This document shows positions 44,479 through 54,712 of a stretch of 64,000 nucleotides of DNA, in pieces (within the stretch, counting starts at the first letter, position 1; every line of letters starts with the position of its first letter). The notes beneath the pieces are model-generated. The model was not told the origin of the DNA and made no database searches. It worked only from the letters and a program-made list of their open reading frames with translations. Source of the DNA: Neurospora crassa OR74A (taxonomy: Eukaryota; Ascomycota; Sordariomycetes; Sordariales; Sordariaceae); NCBI RefSeq assembly GCF_000182925.2, contig NC_026501.1, forward strand, positions 1,240,001 through 1,304,000, in the 5' to 3' direction. The position numbers and the translations under genes were made by a program.

Positions 44479-47313
44479 TTAACCCGCTGCTTGCTTCCCA
44501 TTACTACCCCCCGACACCGGATGACTCGAGCTAGCAGCTGCCTTAGCCGCCTTCTCCGCCGCCTCCCTCATCTTCTTCTCCCTCACAAAGTTGACAAAAT
44601 ATTCTGACCTCAAGTCTCTACCACCTGGACCCGTATCCTTCCCTTTCCCTTTCGCCTTCTTCCCCTTGCCCTTATCTTTCACGATATCTCCCGAACTGAC
44701 AACATTACTGGACATGACGACTGATGTCGACGCCGACCCCGAGCCCGAGCGCGAACTTGACGGCGCCGCTGCTCCCACCGCTTGCTTCTTCTGCAAAAAC
44801 CTCTTGCTGGTGCTGGTAATATGCGCAAGTCGGGAGAGGTTCGAAGAAGTCAAGCTGGATTTCCGCTGACGCTGGAGACGCGGTGGCAAGCTGGGATCGG
44901 GGATGCTATCTGCGTTGCTAATTTGGGTTAAGAGGGGGTTAAGATGGGTTGTAGTCATGGTAGTAGCGGGGCGAGAGGGAGGAGGAAGTACGTTTTCGTT
45001 GTTGTTGCTGTTGTTGTTTGTATCGGTGGTGGCCATGCTGGACAGGAGCTTTGAGCTGGATGCGGAGGAGGGGACTAGACTCAAAGGGACAGATGGGTCA
45101 GAGGGATCGGGGATGCTATCTGCGTTGCTGAGTTGGCTGAGGAGGAGGAAGTTGGTGTTGGCGGGGATTTGGGTGATCAGAGGCCCGGGGCGGGAAGGGC
45201 TTGGTGCGGCGGTGAAGTGTGGTGCTGGTGCGGAGGGAGCGGGGGTGCCTGGTACGATTTCGGAATTAGGATGGATGTCTTCCCCTTGGCGTGGTGGTTG
45301 ATGGGTAATGGGATGGCCCAAGGAGCCAACGTCGACTTTCGCAAATCGACGAGGAGGGGGTGGACTGATAGAAGCCTGTTGCGTGGTGATCTTCGCCGAT
45401 GATGGCGGAGGTGGCGCTGGGCTAGTATCCAGTCGTGGCCTTTCAGAGGCCGCTGATGCCTCTCGTGGAGGTTGGTTGACAGCGATTTGTTCTTGTGGTC
45501 GAGTGACTTGTGTGGTTGGGGAACTAGGGCCTCCTTGTGAATGAGTAGGTGTTTGTGGAAGTACAGGAGGCGACGAGGGAGGCGGCGAAAGAGATGGCGA
45601 TGAGGACGAAGACGCCGAGACTATCTCAATAGGCGCAGCGTCTGAGCTCGGTGTTGGCTCATCTACAAGAGGAGGCTCAAGTTCTAGAGGCCGATTCGAA
45701 AGTCGGCGCGGAACCGAACGATCTATGGTCTGAATAACCGGTCGCAATCTCTTTGTCGGTATTGGTGATGGAGGGTGAATGGGGTCCGAAGCAAGTTCGG
45801 TTGCGGGAGATCCGACCAGAGCTTGCGTGATTGACTTTGCAACCAACCGCGGCTTTGGTAGATGGCTTGTCGTTAAGGGCAATGGAACAGGCACCTGTGG
45901 TTTGCTTGAATCTCCATTTTCCTCTGTGACAGGGGTGGTAGAGCCAAGTGTTTCGTTAATCGCCCGTACCATTTTAGGGTACTTGTCGAGAACATCATTA
46001 ATGTTTTCTTTGGTCAGGACCCCCTTTTGGTAGTGAGGTCTTGATACCTGGTCATTGTACAACTTTATGGCAGGCCGGACTGAAACTTTACCCTCAGCCT
46101 CGCGTATGTACTGCAGGTAATCGTCGCAATAGTAGCGGACAAAGTCGTCGTAGAGAAATTCCATGATGGCACTTTGCTTTCGAAGATCATGGACACACAG
46201 AACTGCCCTTACAAAGTCACTGAGACTTGCCTTGTAATCTGGATAAGCTACTTTGTAGGCAGTGTAAGGAACTTGGGATGGCGGCCCATTCGGCGGGATC
46301 TTCTCGTCAGAGCTTGCCAGATGTTGAGCCGACTGTTCCGCTGTCTTCAGTAAATGACTACTACCATCGGCTGACTGTTCCTCAGGGTGATGCGGGGAGT
46401 CGGCGATATGCTCGAACAACCTGGTTATGGAAGGGCCTTCAGTTTCAGCTCGTGCGAAGGCAGCCGAGGAACGATCGGCCTCAGCAGTCGACCTGTAATC
46501 GCTGTATATAGTGGTGATTGACTTCGTGAGCCGGCGACGCTTTTCCGGCGGTGGCCTGGACGGGGTGGTGTGACCAAGATAGCTAGCAGGGATTATCTGT
46601 GCGGATGGAGGAGTGTGCTCGGGATGAACAGGCAAGGCTCCTTTGTTGACTGGAGGGAGAACGTCGGTGACAGCCTTGGGGACTTCGAATTCTAATCCGC
46701 CCTCGGACGCAACGCTACTACTTGGAAGGAACGCTGGCGCAAAGGGAACGCAAGCCTTGACCTTGAACACTGGTGGGGACGATGGACGGTGCTCGGGGCG
46801 TTTCTGAGACGAAGGTCGTTCCGGTAGCGCTCGACTGGGAAGGTCTGGTGTTTGTACTATGGCCTTTTGAAGAGGGGTCAGGTTGTTTTCTGGCGGCGGT
46901 CCCAATCCTGGTGACGTATCCTTTGCTTCGCCATCGTGAACAGGTCGGATGTGATGCTCCGGAGATGGCGACCAAGGGATGGGTGTTCCCTCTTCCGAGC
47001 CCGTGCCAGTTGGTTTCGGTGTTGATGGTTCGTCCTGGTCCCCATCTTGTCTGATGAAGTCTGTAGACCGTAGCAGCGGCGGGGAAGGGGTTTTGCGTGA
47101 GTGTGTAGATACGATACTGCGGATGTACTGCGTCTTCACCTCTTGCAGGATTTCTGCTGGCACATTGGCAAAACCATCCGAGTCCCATGCATCTTCGCGG
47201 TCGAGTAGTTCTTGCTGGTCACAGTGAACTCGAAGGATTCGGCGCGGTATTTTCTGCTTGGGGGCCAAGAAAGCAGGTGACCAGGTAGCGATATTGAGGA
47301 TTGGCGAGGACAT
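44479..47313 (-). CDS. Large disordered protein of unknown function
   Basis: A single exon of 944 residues on the minus strand. I do not recognise the family. The first 70 residues look folded (WSPAFLAPKQKIPRRILRVH, then VPAEILQEVKTQYIRSIV). A helical segment at about 350-450 (SLSDFVRAVLCVHDLRKQ, then IMEFLYDDFVRYYCDDYLQY and MVRAINETLG) is the other structured part. The rest is Pro/Ser-rich and surely disordered, with a basic patch RRRLTKSITT near 270. Near the C-terminus SNADSIPDPS occurs twice, about 70 residues apart, each next to a LLSQL/LLTQI stretch. A basic end (KGKGKKAKGKGK) and a charged helix (NFVREKKMREAAEKAAKAA) suggest a nuclear protein, by inference only. It diverges from the LMBD1 gene. 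Confidence 0.75.
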   Translation of the reverse strand: MSSPILNIATWSPAFLAPKQKIPRRILRVHCDQQELLDREDAWDSDGFANVPAEILQEVKTQYIRSIVSTHSRKTPSPPLLRSTDFIRQDGDQDEPSTPKPTGTGSEEGTPIPWSPSPEHHIRPVHDGEAKDTSPGLGPPPENNLTPLQKAIVQTPDLPSRALPERPSSQKRPEHRPSSPPVFKVKACVPFAPAFLPSSSVASEGGLEFEVPKAVTDVLPPVNKGALPVHPEHTPPSAQIIPASYLGHTTPSRPPPEKRRRLTKSITTIYSDYRSTAEADRSSAAFARAETEGPSITRLFEHIADSPHHPEEQSADGSSHLLKTAEQSAQHLASSDEKIPPNGPPSQVPYTAYKVAYPDYKASLSDFVRAVLCVHDLRKQSAIMEFLYDDFVRYYCDDYLQYIREAEGKVSVRPAIKLYNDQVSRPHYQKGVLTKENINDVLDKYPKMVRAINETLGSTTPVTEENGDSSKPQVPVPLPLTTSHLPKPRLVAKSITQALVGSPATELASDPIHPPSPIPTKRLRPVIQTIDRSVPRRLSNRPLELEPPLVDEPTPSSDAAPIEIVSASSSSSPSLSPPPSSPPVLPQTPTHSQGGPSSPTTQVTRPQEQIAVNQPPREASAASERPRLDTSPAPPPPSSAKITTQQASISPPPPRRFAKVDVGSLGHPITHQPPRQGEDIHPNSEIVPGTPAPSAPAPHFTAAPSPSRPGPLITQIPANTNFLLLSQLSNADSIPDPSDPSVPLSLVPSSASSSKLLSSMATTDTNNNSNNNENVLPPPSRPATTMTTTHLNPLLTQISNADSIPDPSLPPRLQRQRKSSLTSSNLSRLAHITSTSKRFLQKKQAVGAAAPSSSRSGSGSASTSVVMSSNVVSSGDIVKDKGKGKKAKGKGKDTGPGGRDLRSEYFVNFVREKKMREAAEKAAKAAASSSHPVSGGSNGKQAAG
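44893..45129. repeat. Two identical 27-base direct repeats, 210 bases apart
   Basis: The same 27 bases occur at 44893-44919 and 45103-45129 inside the unknown 944-residue gene. They lie in the same frame and encode SNADSIPDP. Flanks are related only at protein level. Confidence 0.75.
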
Positions 47314-48284
47314 GATGAAGCTGGTGGTATCGTAGCAATAATTTGGTGTTGTTGTATGAGTTCGGGGACGGGGTCGCAGAAGCCGCCAGAAAGCAATAAC
47401 AAAGAGCCTTTCTTCTGTAATGTTTTAGGGAAAATATCGTTTCATTTTGAAGCTGAGCCAGGTCTATCGCAGGTCGCGAAGCCTCCTTCGAGGATGATGA
47501 GGCTGGACGAGAGAACTGGTTGAAGGAAGTTGTTGGTGAAGTTCAGTCGTGTCGTCGCAATCGAAAAGCGCGTCCAGTTCTCCACATCGCCAACTCACGT
47601 GGTCGGGTGGCCCAGGGTTGACATGGGTCACTACAAAACAGAGCATCAACTCTGAGCTGCGGCTTTGGAGGGAATAGTTTGTACGTTGTTGATTATCTGA
47701 GTATGTACATTATGAACCATCATCAGTTACAAGAACATGTGAAAATACATTGGAGAGGTTCAAGTTCTACCATATAAGATGAGTATCGAGAATTGATGTT
47801 GCGCCTACAAACTAAATGCTCATTTAGCCCGCAGATATGCACAGCCCCAGCAATTATCTTGTAACAAGGATGAAGCCTTAGCGCCCCGCCAGTGGCCCCA
47901 CCAGCTGTCACCTCAGGACAGGGCGACCTACAGGCCCACCCCCGGAATTGCGTGCATTTGCAGTGCAGGGGACGCTAACCTTTAGCTACAGAAAGCCCCC
48001 AAATTACGTCACGCTTCGCAGCTCCTACCGTAACATTGATCTACGGCAGGTCCCAAGGAACCGTCCGTCCTTTCCGCATCCCGTCCTCCTCCCTTTTCGC
48101 TAATCCATTCCAGGTTTCCCTTCCGTGACAGCATCACTACTACTTTACCGTACTATACCGTCACATTGCTCTCACAGTTGAACCAAGTGTGGTTTATCGA
48201 CATGCTCCAGTCTCCTTGAACCATCTCGGATCCATCAACAGACTTCGATCTCCTCTCGATTGGCGCAATCGACAGTCCTCAAAC
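47314..48284. other. Divergent promoter between the unknown gene and the LMBD1 gene
   Basis: 971 bases between two divergent genes. Short frames only. The right end near 48000-48180 is GC/CT-rich and probably the leader of the LMBD1-type gene. Confidence 0.5.
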
Positions 48285-50111
48285 ATGGATATCACCCCAA
48301 TGGTGGCATCCGCCGGGCTGCTCCAGACCAGCTTGATCTGGGTTGCCTACGCCGTCGCCGTTGCTCTCGTCTTCTTCGTCGCCGTCATCACCGTCTTCAC
48401 CTGGCAGACTCCCTACGATCGCTCCAAGCTTGTCACGACCGTCGCCATTGTCAGTCTCACAGCTCTTCTCGCTACAGTGTTTCTCCTTCCCGTCGATATC
48501 GCCCTCGTCTCCTCCACCGCGTCCGCATCGAGGGGCACCAAGAAAGACTGGGCAACACCCGAACGCATCCATGGCATCCTCAAGACGCTCAAGATTGTCT
48601 ACTACTCCCTGTACAGCTTCGATGCGCTTCTCTGCCTCGTCGTAATCCCGTTCGCATACTTCTGGTACGAAGAGCACGACGAGGTCTTGGAGGAGGAGGG
48701 AAGAGAGACTTGGAGCACCCGCTTCTGGCAAGCCTTAAAATATACCATTGCCTTCATCATCCTCGTCATCATTTTGTTCCTCGTAGGCTTCTTCGTCCCT
48801 ACTGCAGCCCAAGACCATGGCCGGCATCTCGATCTCGACTACTTCAAGCGTCTCTTGACCAACAACAATGGTGAAAAGGCTCTCAGCTTTGGACTCGGAC
48901 TGCTCATGACACTGGGAGTCCTCCTTTACGTGCTCTACACCGCAACCGGCCTCGCCCTCCTTCCAGTCTCCCTTATCAAGAGTGCCCCGGCCATTTCGGC
49001 CCCTGAACTTTCCGCCATGACTGCTGCCGAGCTCGAGCACAACCGCGAGCTCCAGCGTCAAATCGAGATGCGCAACGCCGGTCGCATCGTCGCCATGTCT
49101 CAGAAGGACAGGCGCGAGCTCGACCTTTTACTCCGTGAGGAACGCACTCTCGTACGCCGCCAGCGTCTAGCAGCCGAAGCAAGCGGCGAGGGACAATCCA
49201 CCATCATGCGCATCTGGACCAAGACCCAGGCTGTTTTCCGTCCGCTCAAGCTCTTTGGCGGTATCCTCCTGCTTTGCCTCTCGGTCATTCTCTGGATCTC
49301 GATGCTCATCACCGCCATCGACAAGGCCGCCAACTCCGTCTGCAAGTCCCACTGTGGCTACATCCTCGGGCACATCAACGTATTCCAGCCCGTCAACTGG
49401 GTCTTTGTCAAGGCCGCCAAGGCGTTCCCCATTGATTACATTCTCATGGCTTTCCTGATCCTTTTCCTCTTCAGCAGCTCCATTACCGGCATTGCTTCCG
49501 TGGGCATCCGTTTCCTTTGGGTCAGGGTTTTCCAACTCAAGAAGGGCCGTACCGCTCCTCAAGCCCTGCTCATCGCAACTGTCATGCAGGCCCTCATCAT
49601 CCTAGCCATCAATTATGCCGTCGTCAACCTCCTCGCCCCTCAATACGCCATGTACGGCACTCAGACTTTTTGTCAAGCTCTTTCTCTGGACCCCGGTGCT
49701 CCGCCAGACTGCAGAAACCATCGAGACATGATTCGCCCATGCTCCGAGTCTCTTACCGACCCCTTGGCTAAGGACGTATGCACGCCCACCGTCATGTCCA
49801 CCTTCTTGAATCGCATTGTGCTCAACTGGACCGTGTTTGGCGCCATTGACTTTTGGGCCCAGTTTGCCTTCTTGACCGTGTTTTTGTTGGTGTTCGTCAC
49901 CAGCTTGATCAGGACTCCCAGATTGAATCTTACTGAGATTGACGAGGAGGCACAGGCGGACGAAGAGGAGGGATTGCTGGCGAGCACCTCCAGGAGGTTC
50001 GGCGCTACTTGGCAGGACATCACGGGCAGAGCCAAGAGAACTGTTGGTGGACATCCCAATGGCCAAGGATATGGAACTAGTGGGACAAACGGAACAGCTA
50101 GTTCTCGTTAG
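48285..50111 (+). CDS. LMBD1-type membrane protein, probable lysosomal cobalamin transport protein
   Basis: A single exon of 608 residues. The LMBR1-like membrane family spans the bilayer about nine times. Hydrophobic segments are seen at about 8-32, 42-62, 105-125, 150-172, 200-225 and at least four more after residue 330. Cytosolic loop sequences [21 protein letters not shown] and [20 protein letters not shown] are typical of LMBD1. In animals LMBD1 lets cobalamin leave the lysosome with ABCD4; fungi do not clearly use B12, so the fungal role is open. The C-terminus is acidic ([15 protein letters not shown]), followed by a Gly/Thr-rich tail. The frame is open to 48189, but the ATG at 48285 starts the family N-terminus. 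Confidence 0.87.
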   Translation: MDITPMVASAGLLQTSLIWVAYAVAVALVFFVAVITVFTWQTPYDRSKLVTTVAIVSLTALLATVFLLPVDIALVSSTASASRGTKKDWATPERIHGILKTLKIVYYSLYSFDALLCLVVIPFAYFWYEEHDEVLEEEGRETWSTRFWQALKYTIAFIILVIILFLVGFFVPTAAQDHGRHLDLDYFKRLLTNNNGEKALSFGLGLLMTLGVLLYVLYTATGLALLPVSLIKSAPAISAPELSAMTAAELEHNRELQRQIEMRNAGRIVAMSQKDRRELDLLLREERTLVRRQRLAAEASGEGQSTIMRIWTKTQAVFRPLKLFGGILLLCLSVILWISMLITAIDKAANSVCKSHCGYILGHINVFQPVNWVFVKAAKAFPIDYILMAFLILFLFSSSITGIASVGIRFLWVRVFQLKKGRTAPQALLIATVMQALIILAINYAVVNLLAPQYAMYGTQTFCQALSLDPGAPPDCRNHRDMIRPCSESLTDPLAKDVCTPTVMSTFLNRIVLNWTVFGAIDFWAQFAFLTVFLLVFVTSLIRTPRLNLTEIDEEAQADEEEGLLASTSRRFGATWQDITGRAKRTVGGHPNGQGYGTSGTNGTASSR

Positions 50112-50953
50112 TGAGAGGACTGTGTTGGTGATGGATTGTGGTGGCTCTCTACCTTGATACCCCAGATTGTTGTAAGTGGTAGAGAGGAAAAGTTGGGGAT
50201 AAGTGTAATTTTGTGTTAAAGCTTCCAGGCTTGTTAGGTTAAGTCAAGGGATCGGAAAGGATGGAGTTATAACCATGGGCATGGCTGTTTCTGTATCTTG
50301 TGTTCTCTTCTTGTCATTGCTTTTGTTCGGGTTTCCCGTATGGTACCAAATCGCTATTATCAAGGCAAAGAAATCCTAAGCGAAACATAAGTACTCTGAT
50401 GGCGATGAATTGATCATTATTTGTGTAATGTTGTTTTCTAACATATGGTACCTTGACCGTGGCTTACACCTAGACGATGAATCCATGTTTCCGCACAAAC
50501 AAATACATCTATCTGGCCTGCTTGTTCAACATTCATCATCTTGCTCATTCACTTCTTATCGCCACCTCTCTCGCGCTCGTCTGAATAGATCGAACACGTC
50601 ACATAACACCCTGGATTTACTATTTCAAGTGTCCAAGTGTCTTTCTATGAGCCCTCCGCTTTATACACGTCCTTCTCACCATCCCAACGTCTCAGAACAC
50701 CGGAAAAAAGAAAATAAAAAAAGAAGAAAAAGGAAAAAGCCCTGCTGGCCATCCAATCCACCCCACCCCGACCTTTCCAGTCTCCTTAACCCCATCCGTC
50801 ACCATCACCACCGCCAATCCACCGCCCACCCACCCACCCACCCCCAAAGCCTCCTCCTCCTCCTCCTCCTCCTCCTCCTCCTCCTCCCAACCCAACCACT
50901 ACTACAGACTCATACGCCCATTACTTCTCCATCGTACCCCCCCACTCTAAAGT
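50112..50953. other. 3' spacer between convergent LMBD1 and ANCHR-like genes
   Basis: Contains A-rich (50700-50740), CCCA and CTC microsatellite runs. No gene seen. Confidence 0.55.
50851..50886. repeat. (CTC)12 microsatellite
   Basis: Twelve tandem CTC units directly after a CCCA-rich run, in the 3' region of two convergent genes. Confidence 0.85.
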
Positions 50954-52409
50954 CTAAAGTCTAAACCACCGATGTCCCCTCTCCTCCCACCCCGCCGCCG
51001 GCCCCACATGCATCTCCCTCCAACACCTCCCACAGTAACCCTCATCCTCACAACCCTCACATCGAATCGTAGCATCCTCCAAACAAACTTTACACCACCT
51101 CTTTGTGTCTTTGTCGGTATAGCTCTCGTTTCTGCCTACCCATCCTCGTGTGCTTTTAGTCTGGTACTTTGTGCTGCTCAAAGAAGCAGGCGGGGGAGGA
51201 GGAGGAAACTGAAAGGATGAATCGGCGGGAAGAATTAAAGTGGTGGTGGGCACGGAGGGAAGGCCAAAGGCGTCGGTTTTGATGGGGGTGGAGCGCAGGT
51301 GGGAGAGGCGGGCAGTGAGGGAGGGGATGTCGTCTATTACTTGGTTGCTGCCGGAGGCAGGAGAAGGGAAGAGGGTAGAGGAGGAGGAGGGGACGGTGGG
51401 GAGGGTGAGGGGGGATTTGGGGGAGGTGGTGGTGAATGTGGGCGTGCGGGTTCCGGAAGGAGGGGAGGGGAGGGAGAAGGGGTCGTCGTCGTCGTTGTCA
51501 TCGTCGGTAGGGCGGCGGCCGCTCAGGTTGATTTCGTCCTGGACTTGGTTGAGGATCCTGTTGGTTTCTTTGGTCATTGCTTCACCGTCCGAGTTGTCAT
51601 CGTCGTCGCTAGTGTCATCGTCGTTGTGGTGGTCGTCTGCAAGTGGATTGTTGTTTGGCTTGGGAGCGAGTTCCGATAGAAGTTTCTGGACTTTTTGCTC
51701 GTCGTTTTCGATTATGCCATCGTCGTCGTCGTCGTAGTTGTTGTTGTTAGCAATAGCATGAAGATCAATGTCTTCTTCCTCATCCTCCTCCTCGGCAGGA
51801 ACATCTTCTTGCAGGTTTAGGTCATCTTGTAGACCTTCCAGAAGCTCATCCAGAGCTTGATCGTCTACTTCTTCTAGACCCCAAGCTGAGGATAGTATCT
51901 GCGTTTGGATCTGGGTCTTTGTATCCTCATCTTGAGATGATTTTTGATTGCTGTTTCGTGAAACTAGAGTTTGTTGTCCTCGTTTGGGAAGAGGCTGGGC
52001 ACTATAATGGCCTTTCCGCCGTGCATCTGGTTCCGGCTTTGGCGAGGCGGTAGGAGCCTGACCGCTTCCTCGAGAAGCTGACGACGGCACTGATGTTGAA
52101 GATGCATTACGAAGCACCCGCAACCTCTCGGTCAGAGCATCATCTTTTGAAACCGACGGTGCAGAGCCAATGGCCGAAGAAGGCTTCACCGGTGCAGTGT
52201 CATTGGTAGTGGTAGAAGCGGGGCTACAAGTCACTCAGCGTTTCAGTATGGTGAATTCTCAGAGGAAGATTCATGTTGGTCAGGCTTTACTTGAGTGGAC
52301 CAAGCTTGTTGCTAGTAGTATCAAGCGTGACACTGGTGGACTTGAGGGCGTTGAGTCTGTCCAGAAGTGACTGATCTAAGGAGTCATTGGCCGGGCGATC
52401 TGAAGCCAT
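50954..52409 (-). CDS. ANCHR/ZFYVE19-like protein with C-terminal B-box-like zinc finger
   Basis: Two exons on the minus strand: 52409-52291 and 52223-50954. The 67-base intron has donor GTAAAG and the protein has 462 residues. The last 50 residues hold a B-box-like finger (WCKVCLEDATIRCEGCEDEG, then CGRCWREMH) as in animal ANCHR, an abscission-checkpoint regulator that binds ESCRT-III/VPS4. The animal protein also has a FYVE finger at its N-terminus; none is seen here. A motif of the form L-x-x-R-L-x-x-L-R/K occurs three times: about 15-24 (LLDRLNALKS), 69-79 (ALTERLRVLRN) and near 340 (LTARLSHLRS). Such helices resemble MIT-interacting motifs. Between them lie acidic Asp/Glu runs. Exon 1 was added by me from the ATG at 52409, because the long frame starts without it. 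Family call is moderate; the function is inferred. Confidence 0.78.
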
Positions 52410-54712
52410 GCCTGCAGCAGATCGGGTAGAGTCAGGGGAAGTGCGGCTGAACAAGCGGATTGGGTATTAAAGGCTGGGTGTAATTGGATATTGATGTGAT
52501 GGTCACGGTCTCCCAGCAGTTGAACTGATTCACCGAACGGTTGGAAGTTGTAACCTCGCGACGCGATAAGGCGTGTCTGGGTTCAGCTCAGGCACGTCTG
52601 CAGGAGCCTTTCTGCAGGGGCGTCGGGGCCGGGCCGTCAAAGCTTAAGGGGATAATCGAGCGATTGGGAAGGTCAAGAGGACAGATGTGTTCGAAAAATG
52701 GATCGTTGTTCCGTCGAAATCCAATCGGGGAAAAAATGGTGGTCCGAGTCAACTGTGTCAAGTCCGGATGCTTTGGCGGGTTGGAGGTCAAGAGGCATGC
52801 GGTCGTGAAACCGGGGCGTGACTTTGGGCTGCCGGGGCAGAAGTGGGGCCACCCCGGGGGATCGCAAGGGAATTGGGAATAGCCATGTTGCCATCCATTG
52901 CATCTGTGTACAAGTTGGGCAGATTTCAAGGCGGATTCGGATAGGATGTATGTACACTAGATCTCGCGTTGATTTGAGGCTGGGAATTTGAGGCATACAA
53001 AAATCCTGTCATAGACACGAGACGACTGTTATCGTTTGGCTGGTGATACCGACCGATCACTAACAGCTGCCGACTTGGTCACTTCCTACTATGTGGATGA
53101 GTTGAAGTTAACGGTCTTACGTGACTCTGGTGTGTGGTGTGCCCAGTGATTGGTGAAAATTGCTGCCCAAACCAGTGAAAGAGGACAATGGCACGTTCTC
53201 TCTGCAGGGGAAGTGGCCATCTGATATGGCCACCGAACAGACACGTGCAACTACACTGCACTGCCTCGCAAGCCAAAAGCTTAACCCGTCGTCTGTCAGC
53301 CGACAGCATCACCGACGACGTCCCCGGCACCGGACAACTATCCGAGCATATCCATCTTAATCATGAGAGTGTGGCGTGCGGTATGCAAATTGAAGTCACA
53401 GAGTGAATGGTGAATATGGCACCTGGAAGGTTAGTTAGGGGTCATGGCTGTGTCTGGGATGGGATGTCGTTGGGAATTTAGGGTCCTTCGCACCATAGGT
53501 CAATTTCACTGAAAGTCTGACGATCCTGTTGATCCAAGGCACCGCGGAGTCATACCACAGTAATAAGGCGCTCCAATAAAAAGTAGCTTCTCTATCGGCA
53601 GGTGCCGAGTTGTGACTGGTTGGTGGACAATGACTTCATCTGCTGCGCTGCCGGAGCATCCAGCGTAAACTTTGCCCCGGTCTCGTGGGACGGGTGAGGT
53701 CACTGAGGTCACCCAGCCAGAAGGGATTTTAATTTGGCCACTCACTGCCCAGTTTCGGGCTCTTAATCGCGAGGTGTCGGGCTTACACTAAAGACTGGAG
53801 CCAACCATATCGGTTTCCTTTACACAAATCTGCCATTCAGGCTGATGAAAGGCGTCTTTGTCATGTGAGCCGTCGATGCTATGAGCAAGTTAGGTGGCTA
53901 CTATGCACAGAGCCAACTTTGCTGGCTTTGAAGCGAGGGATGGTGGCACCTTTCCGTCTTGTATAACCAACTGCCTGCCATGTTAAGTGAGGAATGGAAG
54001 GGCGGGCATACAGACAGCGCATATGGCGGCTGACCTAAGGTGGATATTTCCAGGGAGCAGCGGCCGCAGCACAGGGTACTATTAGATTATTGGTGTTAGT
54101 GACTACTTCCATTGGGTGAGGCAGTCAACTATGCCTTGAGGTACTGTCTATCTGCCCCTAACGCGGTGGCTTAGAGCCGACGGAGAACAGATCCCCGTCA
54201 TGTCATCTCCTTCCATCTTTCAACTAACGCAAGGTAGGTAAGTAGCACCATCAAGTTTCCCTTCTCTTCTTGGCGTGACGAAAGTTGGTGCAAGGAAACC
54301 TGGTTGCGCCATGGCTTTCCAGCCTTTGGTTTTTTGGGGAGCGGTCAGCTTTTTGAGGTTGCGGCAACCCAGATCTTTCGTTAGGTTCCCTTTTATACCT
54401 TTTCCTTACATCAGCCCGCATTTCCCAGACCCTTCAGTCACCCTTGCCTCACGCAGCTACATTATCGCCCCTGTTGGTTGCATCCATACTGTAGTCATAC
54501 ATTCGGCATTTATACTACTTTTCCATCCCAGTCCCAGTCCCGGCTCCTTGGCTCTGTTCGTTTCGCCTCTTGGCCTGTGACCAGGCAGGTCTTAAATCTT
54601 TTTCTTCCCCGGATCCTACTCACCTCCGCTTTCTCCACGACCACCTTATATCTTATCAACACCCTAATCTTCCGAACCACATCATACCAACCATAACACA
54701 GCATATCATATC
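52410..54712. other. 2.3 kb divergent spacer
   Basis: Lies between the ANCHR-like gene and the secreted Gly/Ser-rich protein gene. Overlapping short frames on both strands have no motif. The right 300 bases are CT-rich, probably the promoter and leader of the secreted protein gene. Confidence 0.5.
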
